In this document: positions 42,275 through 50,628 of the stretch, one piece after another | How the letters are laid out: each line of letters starts with the position of its first letter | Numbering within the stretch: the stretch's first letter is position 1 | NCBI GenBank assembly: GCA_964404745.1 | Contig: CAYOLG010000027.1 | Location: 1 to 64,000 of the forward strand | Direction of reading: 5' to 3' | Source of the DNA: Pelagisphaera sp964404745 | Lineage (GTDB): Bacteria > Verrucomicrobiota > Verrucomicrobiia > Opitutales > Opitutaceae | Length of the DNA: 64,000 bases | Notes under the pieces: generated by a model | Told to the model about the DNA's origin: nothing | The model's input: the letters and a program-made list of their open reading frames with translations, nothing else | Database searches by the model: none | Position numbers and translations under genes: made by a program

Positions 42275-42393
42275 ATTAGAGAAACTCTAGCGATGAGTGT
42301 CCGAGAATCAATAGCCATTAATGACTTAAAGGAGAGTTACTCGCGCCAGCCATGGGGAGCGCGGGACTATTCGCCTTGCTTACTGTTGGAAAC

Positions 42394-42807
42394 CTAGCTC
42401 GAAGCGGGCGGCTCGTTCTTGAACTCCACCGTCAGAGAATCCAGGTCGGCCGGAAGGGCATCAATCAAAACGCGAACGAAACTCGCATTACGGCTACCGT
42501 AGCTTCGGTCAAATTTGCGTCTCCAAACAGTTCCGGCCTCTTCCCAGACAATACGCTCCTCTTCCTCCTCAGTCTCTTCCTTGTGATAGAAGTGCAAGTG
42601 AGCAACTGGCTGAACCAGACGCTCAGCGGCTGCTTCAAGACGACAGGTGAAGAGCCATTTCCCTCCTTCTTTCTGATGCCATTGGGGATTCTTGATGTAA
42701 ACGTGTTCCCCGTCGATATACTCGACATCCAACGGAGGTTCGCTGGCAAACCCGTTAACAATCGTAACGGTGAAAGAGAGGCACAAGAGTGGAATTAAGC
42801 GTATCAT
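42394..42807 (-). CDS. Secreted hypothetical protein
   Basis: The 137-aa product has a signal peptide (MIRLIPLLCLSFTVTIVNGF, cleavage near ASEPP) and a beta-rich domain with an acidic run (HKEETEEEEERIVWEE). I do not recognise the family. It is upstream of the pntAA gene on the same strand, with 119 bp between, so co-transcription is possible but not compelling. Confidence 0.6.
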   Translation of the reverse strand: MIRLIPLLCLSFTVTIVNGFASEPPLDVEYIDGEHVYIKNPQWHQKEGGKWLFTCRLEAAAERLVQPVAHLHFYHKEETEEEEERIVWEEAGTVWRRKFDRSYGSRNASFVRVLIDALPADLDSLTVEFKNEPPASS

Positions 42808-42941
42808 TGGACCAATATCGGAGATCTACTCCCATAATACGACGATTGATCCGCTTTCGTTACCCACGAACTTTACCTAGGCGACGATAAAGGAGATTAG
42901 CCACAGTGCCAAAAGGCGTGGGGCAAACTCGTTTTTAATTT

Positions 42942-43169
42942 CTATGCGCAGGCCCGGTCCGTCAGTTTTCTCAAATTGCGGAAGTAGAGGTCCCGGCGAC
43001 GACGAGCTTCTACCAGCGAACGCGTCCTCAGACTCTTCCGGACTCTCTCCGCGGTATGCGGGGTCGGATAAACGGTATAGTGCAGCCACCAAACGCCGTT
43101 ATTGTTCCACAAATGATGATTCGGATTATCCGAAGAAATCCGAAGAGGCAATCCATGTATCTTGTCCAT
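42942..43169 (-). CDS. Orphan arm-type integrase DNA-binding-like small protein
   Basis: Starting at the ATG at 43169, the 75-aa protein contains HLWNNNGVWWLHYTV followed by VRKSLRTRSLVEARRRRD and a basic tail. The pattern of tryptophans, a short beta strand and LxTRSLxEARRRRD resembles the N-terminal arm-binding domain of tyrosine recombinases. No core-binding or catalytic (R..HxxR..Y) domain follows; the protein ends at RACA. The longer frame from TTG 43286 adds unrelated residues. It may be a stand-alone DNA-binding protein or the remains of an integrase. Confidence 0.5.
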   Translation of the reverse strand: MDKIHGLPLRISSDNPNHHLWNNNGVWWLHYTVYPTPHTAERVRKSLRTRSLVEARRRRDLYFRNLRKLTDRACA

Positions 43170-43486
43170 TGTTACGTGTCGGTCTTTTTCTTTTTCAACA
43201 AAAGACGCGTCGGGAGTTTGCCTCCAGGCTCCCAGTTCCGCAAAGATTGGGCCAAGATAGTAGGTTTTTTCATCCAAGGGTGGCAAAATGGTCTCCTCGA
43301 ATGCTCATCCGGCCCGAAAGCCGAATCCACCGTAGATCCTAAAGAACTCGGTTGGCAGGCTGCCACTCTCGCGGCTGCCACTCCTGATGCGCTTGTTAAG
43401 AACTAAAGATAGAGCCTGGAGTTAAATGGACCATTTGAAAAGCCTTTCTTGTGTCATAGCGCTTTGACCGCGCCTGACAAAGCGCC
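43170..43486. other. Intergenic stretch without recognised content
   Basis: The interval between the ACT-domain gene and the small DNA-binding-like gene shows no homologous frame, no strong hairpin and no repeat of the kinds described elsewhere. A short palindromic word aaatggaccattt occurs at about 43424-43436. Promoter function for the gene at 43169 is assumed. Confidence 0.4.
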
Positions 43487-44014
43487 TCACGCGGATATCG
43501 CTTCGTAGCGGAAGTCGACCTGAAGGTCTGCTGCTATCGATTCCAATTCGTCTCGCAATTGGTCCGAATCGCACGATTCCGGCAAACAGACCCTGGCCTT
43601 GGCCTCGAAAAGCGTCTCGCCCGACATCGGAGCGCTATAGCGAGTCGTCGACAGCTCTTCCACATTAACGCCCTTGCTGGCAAAGGCATGGGAAATATGG
43701 CGAACGATCCCCGGACGATCCTGACCTACAATTTCCACAAAAGCTACCTCTACGCACCGTTTCTCGGAGTCGGAGGAGCTTTCGTGGACGACGATTTCCA
43801 GGCTATCGGACCCCAAACTCGTGAGTGAAGCCTTCAACGCTTCTCGTTCCCTTTCTGGAATCTCGACCTGGAGCAAACCCGCGAATTGGCCTCCTAGATG
43901 GCACATGCGGCTTTCGAGCCAGTTGCCGCCATGCGCCTCCACTAGTGAAGCTACGGAATCGACCAATCCCGGGCGATCAGGCCCAATAACAGTCATAACC
44001 AGAGGAATGTTCAT
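43487..44014 (-). CDS. Double ACT-domain protein, GcvR-like
   Basis: I start at the ATG at 44014 (MNIPLVMTVIGPDRPGLVDS); the open frame upstream to 44101 adds 29 unlikely residues. The 175-aa product has two ACT domains: residues 5-75 (VIGPDRPGLVDSVASLVEAHGGNWLESRM) and about 92-170 (EIVGQDRPGIVRHISHAFASKGVNVEELST). This is the GcvR architecture, which regulates glycine cleavage, but GcvR-like proteins elsewhere bind other amino acids. The neighbours do not help. No gcv genes are in the window. Confidence 0.82.
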   Translation of the reverse strand: MNIPLVMTVIGPDRPGLVDSVASLVEAHGGNWLESRMCHLGGQFAGLLQVEIPEREREALKASLTSLGSDSLEIVVHESSSDSEKRCVEVAFVEIVGQDRPGIVRHISHAFASKGVNVEELSTTRYSAPMSGETLFEAKARVCLPESCDSDQLRDELESIAADLQVDFRYEAISA

Positions 44015-44150
44015 CGATTGAGTATAGTGACAGTCCGCGCCTCCGAAGCAAGCGTACTTCAAAAAGCAGAACGGCCCGCGACCTCGGGCCACGAACCGCA
44101 CTGTTACTTAGAATATTAACTGCGATTAACGAGAGTCTGAAGGGAGATAA

Positions 44151-44753
44151 TTAACGACTGCTACCGGCAAAGCGATGATGGGCTCCGAGAAGGCTAAGAA
44201 TCGATGCAATTCCTAGAAATCCGAGAGAGGAATCGGGGACATCGAGGCGCGGGGTGATTTGCAGGTTGCTGAGCGTAAAATCGTACATCCCGATGTTTAC
44301 TGGATCCCATGCCGTTCTGACCTGAAGCTGATAGCTTCCTGGACCAACCAGTCTCGTGACCGAGCCGCTCGCGCTTCCCATCCCAACGCCATGGTGAAGA
44401 GTGATAGGCTCGACATCAGCCACAACATTCAGGCCGATCAATTTATACAGGGCACGCTCAGTGTAGTAGGACTGATCAACAACCATCCAATCGAAACTCA
44501 ATTCGCTCTCGCTCCCAATCTCTAGATCCTCGGTGGTAATCTGCGTGCCTCCAGTACCGGAATCCCGATTGAATCGAAGACCACCTGTACTAAGATCCGA
44601 AACATAGCTGACAGACCCAAAGTCTACTGCGAAGCCAACGCCGTTAAGCTCGCCTCATCCAACTGTATCGCTGGTGATGATGCCCCAGCTAGAGACACTC
44701 AGACTGCTCGCTAGGCTCATCGTCAATGCCGCTTTTACAAAATTCCTTTTCAT
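44151..44753 (-). pseudogene. VPDSG-CTERM sorted exported protein with in-frame stop
   Basis: The frame from the ATG at 44753 gives MKRNFVKAALTMSLASSLSV, a signal peptide, then SSWGIITSDTVG and a TGA at 44657-44655. The same frame continues without shift as GELNGVGFAVDFGSVSYVSD and ends in a sorting tail VPDSSLGFLGIASILSLL-GAHHRFAGSSR: VPDS motif, a membrane helix and basic residues, as in exosortase-type VPDSG-CTERM proteins. Without the stop the gene would be about 200 codons. Because it sits beside a scaffold gap, the stop may be a sequence error; otherwise only the downstream part could be made from an internal start. Confidence 0.7.
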
Positions 44754-44922
44754 CGCTTTTGAGGAACNNNNNNNNNNNNNNNNNNNNNNNNNNNNNNNNN
44801 NNNNNNNNNNNNNNNNNNNNNNNNNNNNNNNNNNNNNNNNNNNNNNNNNNNNNNNNNNNNNNNNNNNAGGCTCATCGTCAATGCCGCTTTTACAAAATTC
44901 CTTTTCATCGCTTTTGAGGAAC
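44713..44922. other. Scaffold gap of 100 N flanked by an identical 55-bp repeat
   Basis: Bases 44713-44767 and 44868-44922 are the same 55 nt (starting aggctcatcg, ending tgaggaac), with exactly 100 N between. This is the signature of two contig ends sharing a 55-nt k-mer overlap that the scaffolder failed to merge; the true sequence probably has a single copy and no gap. The first 41 bases lie inside the VPDSG-CTERM reading frame. From the gap to 45145 I see no gene. Confidence 0.9.
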
Positions 44923-45145
44923 GTGTTGCCGGGAGTATACGAAATCGAGAGTTCGTCGTCTATCAGGCTGCGGCACTTTCGACCCATAGTGGAAACTACT
45001 GGGTATTTCAGTTCATAATTAATTTACCTTCCGAGTAGGCTGGACCGTTCGATTTTTTCACCAAATCAAACAAATCGCTACACCACGCCAATATCCCTAA
45101 ACTGCGAGGCAGAGCTGCCGTTTCACCTAGTGTACGACACACTCA

Positions 45146-45865
45146 GTGGAAAACCCAATCAACCAGACAAAGCCTTCCGGTGTAGGGGGAATTCGCAGCC
45201 TATTTTCCTTGGGGGCGCTGAACTCGCCATCGCACAAGGCTCAGATTCTCCCTTTCTTTGATCGTCCCGACGGTCGATTCGTCGAATTCGGAGCCAAGGA
45301 TGGAGGAAAAGACAGCTTTACGCTCTACTTAGAGAAGGTCCGGGGTTGGAAAGGCCTGCTGATCGAACCCTGGCCCCATCTTTTTCACAAGTGCCGCAAA
45401 ACCCGTAAAGGCAGCCGGGTTCTCAATGTCGCTGTCGTCGATCATTGGCTAAAAGACTCGTTCATCGAGGTGCATGGGAAGCCCCCATCCGCTTCCATCA
45501 AGCGAGCGATCCGCCAAGAGTCCCAGGAACGCCTTTCGGGCAAACCCGTCCAGCCCCTGTTCGGACAAAAAAAACGCAAACGCGTCTCCTATATAACGAC
45601 GGACATCGCTCGAAACATCCTCGAGCGGGCCGATTTCGGTCCCGACTTCGAACTACTGGTGCTCAATCTACAGGGCTATGAAGGCAACGCCCTAGAAGGA
45701 CTCGACTTCGATATCTGCCGGCCAAACTTCATTCTGGCCAAAGTTGGGACCAATACCCATCGGCCCGCCAACCTGCCTCAACCTTATGAGCTGGTCGCCT
45801 CTTCAAAACACGACGAGCGTTCGATTCTTCGCCTGTTTAGATTTTCTAGATTTGGGAAAAATTAG
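45146..45865 (+). CDS. FkbM-family methyltransferase-like protein
   Basis: The 239-aa frame begins with GTG at 45146; ATG alternatives are absent nearby. It has FVEFGAKDGGKDSFTLYLEKVRGWKGLLIEPWPHLF (residues 48-83), the SAM-binding motif I and post-motif of FkbM methyltransferases, and DFELLVLNLQGYEGNALEGLDF near 172-193, the second signature. These enzymes methylate glycan or secondary-metabolite hydroxyls. It is convergent to yhcH, with 18 bp between the stops. No glycosyltransferase neighbours are present, so the substrate is open. Confidence 0.78.
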   Translation: MENPINQTKPSGVGGIRSLFSLGALNSPSHKAQILPFFDRPDGRFVEFGAKDGGKDSFTLYLEKVRGWKGLLIEPWPHLFHKCRKTRKGSRVLNVAVVDHWLKDSFIEVHGKPPSASIKRAIRQESQERLSGKPVQPLFGQKKRKRVSYITTDIARNILERADFGPDFELLVLNLQGYEGNALEGLDFDICRPNFILAKVGTNTHRPANLPQPYELVASSKHDERSILRLFRFSRFGKN

Positions 45866-45883
45866 TACCGCTTGCCCAAAAGC

Positions 45884-46360
45884 CTAGAGAGTCAGCAAAT
45901 CAAGGTCTATTTTGACGACGACCTTCTTAACTTCGCCACCCTTGGCATCCGACTTAAGCTGCGGCATGTGAGCGTCCTGTGGAAATAAACAGGCGAAGGT
46001 CCCCGGAAATACGCTCACCTGAATATCCGCTGGCCGCTCATAGACGAAAAACTGAACGTCTTTCTCCTCGTCGTAAGGGCTTTTTGCCTGCAAGGAGGGT
46101 GTCGGGTACCAAGCGATACGCTCGCTACCGATCAAGGCCATTTGTATGTCTACGTATCGTCGATGCGCTTCCAGTACAGCATCGGAGCTAGTCTCGTCTT
46201 TCGTCTCGTAGCTCATCACCCTGGCAAACAATCGATCGCCATCGATCTTCGTTTCTTCTTCGGGAGCCGACGAGTCCAAGGCAGTCAAAAACGCGAATGC
46301 CTTTTCCCAAGCGGATCCAAGCAGATATTTCTGCCAACTATCGATGTGGTCTACGATCAT
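45884..46360 (-). CDS. YhcH/YjgK/YiaL family protein
   Basis: The 158-aa protein is a DUF386 cupin-like fold: LEAHRRYVDIQMALIGSERI (about 64-83) with the conserved His/Asp, and FACLFPQDAHMPQLKS near 122 with His. Members of the EbgC/YhcH/YiaL family bind sialic acid or other sugars and act as mutarotases/isomerases in sugar catabolism. It starts 4 bp after the end of rarA in the same direction. The link to rarA is probably only positional. Confidence 0.85.
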   Translation of the reverse strand: MIVDHIDSWQKYLLGSAWEKAFAFLTALDSSAPEEETKIDGDRLFARVMSYETKDETSSDAVLEAHRRYVDIQMALIGSERIAWYPTPSLQAKSPYDEEKDVQFFVYERPADIQVSVFPGTFACLFPQDAHMPQLKSDAKGGEVKKVVVKIDLDLLTL

Positions 46361-46364
46361 TTTT

Positions 46365-47798
46365 TTAGGAATGCTTCTCTGACTGTATGGAAACTTTCAA
46401 TGCTTTCCATCGTTGCAGTCGCTCGGCGATTGCTGTCTCCGAGCCTACCCGTTTAGGGAAGTAGAATTCCTTAGGCTCAAGCAAAAACTCCTGCCCTGAA
46501 ATATTTTCTGGATGACCATGACTGTAGAGATAATCATCGGAATGCCCCAAGCGCTTCGAGGCGGATCCACCACTATCTTTCAACCATTTCGGCACTTCCT
46601 GTACCGGATTTTCCAATAGACAGCGTTTCGCTTCGCCTAAAGCAGCATACGACGCGTTGCTTTTGGGCGCTGTAGCGACATATACGACGCAATGGGCCAG
46701 ATTAATTTCGCATTCCGGCAGCCCCACAAATTCACAGGCTTGCTGAGTGGCGGTAGCCAACGGCAAGGCATGGAGATCCGCTAGGCCAACATCTTCGGAC
46801 GCGAAGATTATGAGTCTTCGAGCGATAAATCGCGGGTCCTCACCTCCGGCGAGCATCTTGGCCAGCCAATAGAGGGCTGCATCGGGATCACCACCTCGCA
46901 TGCTTTTAATGAACGCAGAAATCGTATCGTAGTGATCGTCTTCGTCTGCATCGTACCTGATTTGCCGTGCTTTGGCGAATAACGAGATGTCCCCCTCATC
47001 AATAGCTTTTCCTGCCTCCAATCCGAGAGCCACTACTTCAAGGGCATTAAAAGCCCGGCGCAAATCGCCATCGCTCAATTTAGCGAGCCCACGCAGCGCC
47101 TCGGTCGTGGCCGTATGGCCTCGGTCGCCCAATCCTCTCTCGCAATCTTCAAGCGCCCGGGCCAAGGCTTTTACCATGTTCTCGACTGAATGCGGCTCTA
47201 GACGAAACAAATGACTGCGGCTCAAGAGCGGCGCATTGACATAAAATCCTGGATTGTGGGTAGTCGCCCCAATCAAACGGATATTCCCCTCTTCGACATC
47301 GGGGAGCAGCAGATCCTGCTGAGATTTGTTAAAACGATGGATCTCATCGATGAACAAGACCGTATCCTTTTTCTCCTTACGCCTAGCCGCGCTTAGTATC
47401 TGCCGCAACTCGCCCACATTGGACATGACCGCATTGACCCGGACAAACTGGCTGTCGGTTTCGTTAGCAATAGCCTCCGCAAGGCTCGTTTTCCCGCATC
47501 CGGGAGGGCCATAGAAGAGCAGACTACCGAATGAATTAGACTTAACCAGCTTGGGCAGCAAATTTCCTTCGCCAAGGATATGGCTTTGACCCACGACCTC
47601 GCCGAGATTTCGGGGTCGCATTCTTGCTGCCAAGGGCTGATCGACAGATGGGATCGTTTTTTCCGGCGACGAGCCGGCCCTCATCATAGCTAGCTCCTCT
47701 TCGCCCGAAAAGAGCTCTTCCTGCGGTTCATTTTTGATTCCTTCTATGAAAACGAAGCATTGATCTGCTGCAAGCATCGCCGCATTGTAATCTTTCAT
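46365..47798 (-). CDS. rarA: Replication-associated recombination protein A (RarA/MgsA)
   Basis: The AAA+ core has DQPLAARMRPRNLGEVVGQ, FYGPPGCGKTSLAEAIA (Walker A), TVLFIDEIHRFNKSQQD (Walker B) and ATTHNPGFYVNAPLLSR (sensor), then the C-terminal MgsA domain (DPDAALYWLAKMLAGGEDPRF and YPHG-like DDYLYSHGHPENISGQEF). It acts at stalled replication forks. The start is uncertain: ATG 47798 (chosen; a weak GGAAGAGG lies 11-19 nt upstream), 47777 or 47687 all fit, and the first 60-70 residues are not conserved. The ATG at 47798 overlaps the divergent thiD start in the word CATG. Confidence 0.92.
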   Translation of the reverse strand: MKDYNAAMLAADQCFVFIEGIKNEPQEELFSGEEELAMMRAGSSPEKTIPSVDQPLAARMRPRNLGEVVGQSHILGEGNLLPKLVKSNSFGSLLFYGPPGCGKTSLAEAIANETDSQFVRVNAVMSNVGELRQILSAARRKEKKDTVLFIDEIHRFNKSQQDLLLPDVEEGNIRLIGATTHNPGFYVNAPLLSRSHLFRLEPHSVENMVKALARALEDCERGLGDRGHTATTEALRGLAKLSDGDLRRAFNALEVVALGLEAGKAIDEGDISLFAKARQIRYDADEDDHYDTISAFIKSMRGGDPDAALYWLAKMLAGGEDPRFIARRLIIFASEDVGLADLHALPLATATQQACEFVGLPECEINLAHCVVYVATAPKSNASYAALGEAKRCLLENPVQEVPKWLKDSGGSASKRLGHSDDYLYSHGHPENISGQEFLLEPKEFYFPKRVGSETAIAERLQRWKALKVSIQSEKHS

Positions 47799-48615
47799 GG
47801 AATCGAGTACCTCTTCCGAGTCGCTTCCCATTGCTCTATCTATCGCTGGTTCTGATTCAGGCGGGGCCGCGGGTATCCAAGCGGATCTGTTAACCTTCGC
47901 TGCCAACGCAGTCTACGGCACCACCGCCCTAACTTGCATTACCGCCCAGAACCCCGAAGGCGTATCCGCGATACATGCCGTACCCCCTGAGGACGTTGCG
48001 GCCCAAATTAAACAGGTAGACTCTTTTTACAAGCCCGTCGCCGTTAAAATCGGCATGCTCTTTAGCAGCGAGATCATAAGCGTGGTCTGTCGCGGACTAA
48101 ACGAACTATCATTGGAACCGAGAATCGTCGTCGATCCCGTTATGGTCGCTTCTAGCGGAACAACCCTTCTAAAGCCCGAGGCAATCTCCCTAATCAAGAG
48201 CGAACTCCTCCCCCTGGCGACTTTGGTCACCCCCAATTTAGACGAAGCCGAGATTCTAATTGAGCGAAAACTGACTAGCAAAGCGGATATCGAAGAAGCG
48301 GCTCTTCGCCTTTCCGCGACCTACCAAGCTGCCTTTCTAATCAAAGGAGGCCATCTACCCGGAAATGAACTTTTCGACACGCTAGCACTGCCCGGAAAGC
48401 CCGTAAAAACCTACGAGCAATCGCGTATTCTTGATATTGATACTCACGGTAGCGGTTGCACTCTGAGCTCAGCCATCACGGCAGGCTTCGCCAAAGGCCT
48501 AGAAGTTGATGAGGCCGTCGATAATGCTCTGCGATACCTTAGAGCAGGCATGCAACAGCCCTTGTCCATTAGAGGCTCGAACTTTATCAACCATTTTCCT
48601 GGAAATGACTGCTGA
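47797..48615 (+). CDS. thiD: Hydroxymethylpyrimidine / phosphomethylpyrimidine kinase
   Basis: The 272-aa protein has ALSIAGSDSGGAAGIQADL near 12-30, TALTCITAQNPEGV, VKIGMLFSSEII near 83, RIVVDPVMVASSG near 109, LATLVTPNLDEAEIL near 143, LIKGGHLPG near 184 and DIDTHGSGCTLSSAITAGFAKG near 213: the complete ThiD signature with the GSGC anion-hole. It phosphorylates HMP and HMP-P for thiamine synthesis. It begins on the opposite strand from rarA with overlapping start codons and overlaps the ComEC-like gene by 11 bp at its end. Confidence 0.96.
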   Translation: MESSTSSESLPIALSIAGSDSGGAAGIQADLLTFAANAVYGTTALTCITAQNPEGVSAIHAVPPEDVAAQIKQVDSFYKPVAVKIGMLFSSEIISVVCRGLNELSLEPRIVVDPVMVASSGTTLLKPEAISLIKSELLPLATLVTPNLDEAEILIERKLTSKADIEEAALRLSATYQAAFLIKGGHLPGNELFDTLALPGKPVKTYEQSRILDIDTHGSGCTLSSAITAGFAKGLEVDEAVDNALRYLRAGMQQPLSIRGSNFINHFPGNDC

Positions 48616-50239
48616 ATTTCCGAATCGCATACCCCTTCTTTGGCTGCTCGCTCCTTTTGCTTTCGGAATTATCGCCGGACGCGTTTTCCCTGCAGAGATT
48701 CATCCCGGCGTCTACGTTATCGCTATCATTTTCGCGTTCGCGGCTACCGAATCCGCTAAACGGCGCTTCGCGCTTTGGGTGCCAATGCTGTTGCCGGCTA
48801 CAGCGTTTGCCGGATATGTCTACATCGTCCAAATAGACAAGGGCTTTCCTAGCTCTTGTGAATACCCAGAGAGGGAAGCCACCCTTGTATTGGAAGTTTC
48901 CCGCCTATACGAATCCACGCATTCAAAAGCCCGTGGCATTGCCCGCATCAACGTTGCCGATAGCCATCTCAACTTTCTTCAAAATCGTGAGACCTATTTT
49001 TCCGCAGCGCCTGTAAAAGGGCAGCAGTTCGAAGACACTCTAACCATCGGATCTATGCTCACAGCCAGGGGTATCCTCTCTCCTTTGGATGCGCATGCAA
49101 GCGATCATGGCTTTTCTTCCTATCTCCGAAATTCGGGAGTAGCTAGCCTCTTTACTCGAGCAACGGCCATCTCGGTCGAAGAGCCTCGCAGTTCTTGGAA
49201 TCGGTGGTTTCACGAGCTTAGATCGAAGGCCAGCCATGCACTGCAACTCGGTTTCAGCGGGTCCGAATCCGAATCAGGACCCTATCGGGCGATGATGCTT
49301 GGCATGAAGAGCGAGTTGGGGCAGGAGCAGGAAAAACTGTTTCTCGAAAACGGAGCCATGCACTTGTTCGCTATTAGCGGGCTGCATATCGGCGTGATCG
49401 CCGCTTGCGGACACGCTTTGTTTCTTCTGATACAGGTACCCAGAAAATGGGCGCCCATACTGAATATCGCCCTGATAGCTCTATTTGTCATGATGACTGG
49501 AGGGGCTCCCTCGGCCTGGCGAGCATTGCTGATGATCGCCTGCTACTACCTCTGTCTTTCAAGTAAACGACAGACGGCCTCGCTCAACGCTCTCATACTC
49601 TCTGCTCTTATCTGCCTTATGGTCGATCCCCTGCAATTGTTTCTGGCCGGCTTTCAGCTTTCCTATGCGACAGTGGCCGCCATACTGCTATACGGAGTTC
49701 CGATGGGCAAGGCTCTCTGCAAAAAGTGGGCTCCATTCGATGGATTGCCGCGAGACCTATGGACATGGCGACACAAGGCCTTGGACAAAGCCGGGAGTTT
49801 TCTCATCAACAGTTTCGCTATTAGCTTCGCGGCTTTCCTTGCCTCCTCCGCGCTTAGTATTATTTATTTTAATACAGTTTCTATTTTTGGAGTGTTTGCC
49901 AATGTAATAATGCTTCCCTTGGCTTCCTTGGCCATCATATCCGGATTTCTTTCTCTCGCTTTCGCGACGCTATTCTTGTCTCCCATTTCGATTCTGTTCA
50001 ATCATGCTGCCCACTTGATTATCTGGACGATGCAAAATTGCCTGGAAACTATCGATAGGTTGGGCTACACACACATCCGTTTCTCGGATCCTTCGCCATC
50101 CATACTTTTCGGACTAGCTCTAGCGCTACTCGTATTTTTCTTTTATGGATACAACCGCGCTTGGAATTTTCGCATCCGATGGCTGGCCCTGTTTCCCGTA
50201 TCGTATGCCAGCCTTTGCCTCGCTGCCGGTATTATTTAG
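48605..50239 (+). CDS. ComEC/Rec2-type competence membrane protein, no beta-lactamase domain
   Basis: I start at the ATG at 48605, inside the end of thiD. The 544-aa protein has a DUF4131-like N-terminal region (membrane helices 14-60, then a soluble part to about 200), and the Competence domain with the hallmark NGAMHLFAISGLHIGVIAACGH near 254 and TGGAPSAWRALLMIACYYLCLSS near 296, with about ten membrane helices. The metallo-beta-lactamase domain that ends most ComEC proteins is absent; the protein stops after the last helix. It may be a two-gene version with the nuclease encoded elsewhere. It presumably carries single-stranded DNA across the inner membrane. Confidence 0.87.
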   Translation: MTAEFPNRIPLLWLLAPFAFGIIAGRVFPAEIHPGVYVIAIIFAFAATESAKRRFALWVPMLLPATAFAGYVYIVQIDKGFPSSCEYPEREATLVLEVSRLYESTHSKARGIARINVADSHLNFLQNRETYFSAAPVKGQQFEDTLTIGSMLTARGILSPLDAHASDHGFSSYLRNSGVASLFTRATAISVEEPRSSWNRWFHELRSKASHALQLGFSGSESESGPYRAMMLGMKSELGQEQEKLFLENGAMHLFAISGLHIGVIAACGHALFLLIQVPRKWAPILNIALIALFVMMTGGAPSAWRALLMIACYYLCLSSKRQTASLNALILSALICLMVDPLQLFLAGFQLSYATVAAILLYGVPMGKALCKKWAPFDGLPRDLWTWRHKALDKAGSFLINSFAISFAAFLASSALSIIYFNTVSIFGVFANVIMLPLASLAIISGFLSLAFATLFLSPISILFNHAAHLIIWTMQNCLETIDRLGYTHIRFSDPSPSILFGLALALLVFFFYGYNRAWNFRIRWLALFPVSYASLCLAAGII

Positions 50240-50281
50240 ATTGATTGCAATTCCGGAAAAAGCTGGTACTGCTACCCCATT

Positions 50282-50563
50282 ATGAAATCCGCTTACGAAC
50301 TAGCCATGGAGCGCTTGAACAGCGAAGAGCCGCAAGAGAAACCTCTTTCGGAAGACCAGAAAAAAGCTTTGGCCGAGATTGACGAAAAATACCGGGCCAA
50401 GGCGGCTGAACGGGAAATTTTCCTCAAGCAAAAACTGGGCGATGCCATTTCTAAAGGCGATATGCAGGAGGCAGGGGCGATTCGTAAGCAGATTTCTAGC
50501 GAGAAACGACGCATTGAAGACGACTGCGAGGCGGCGAAAGAAAAAATTCGCAACGAAGCCTAA
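50282..50563 (+). CDS. Conserved small coiled-coil protein
   Basis: The 93-aa protein begins MKSAYELAMERLNSEE and is almost entirely helical with high Lys/Glu (DEKYRAKAAEREIFLKQK, EKRRIEDDCEAAKEKIR). Similar 90-100-aa proteins of unknown function are common in Verrucomicrobia and Planctomycetes. It follows the ComEC-like gene by 42 bp. Function unknown. Confidence 0.75.
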   Translation: MKSAYELAMERLNSEEPQEKPLSEDQKKALAEIDEKYRAKAAEREIFLKQKLGDAISKGDMQEAGAIRKQISSEKRRIEDDCEAAKEKIRNEA

Positions 50564-50569
50564 TTAATT

Positions 50570-50601
50570 GTACCATTTACTCATTCTTTTTGGGAAATGG
50601 T
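50570..50601. terminator. Possible hairpin between convergent genes
   Basis: An 8-bp stem taccattt/aaatggta with a 16-nt loop lies in the 65 bp between the two convergent genes; a short T-run is in the loop, not after the stem. It could stop transcription in both directions, but this is weak. Confidence 0.3.
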
Positions 50602-50628
50602 ATAAGTCAGCCGTCGACGAATCCCCGA

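Noticed and set aside
43056..43406. Plus-strand open frame opposite the small DNA-binding-like gene
   Set aside because: No recognisable motif, and codon use is that of an antisense shadow.
44655..44987. 110-codon frame spanning the N gap
   Set aside because: It is an artefact of the gap and the duplicated contig ends; only its part from the ATG at 44753 is part of a real gene.
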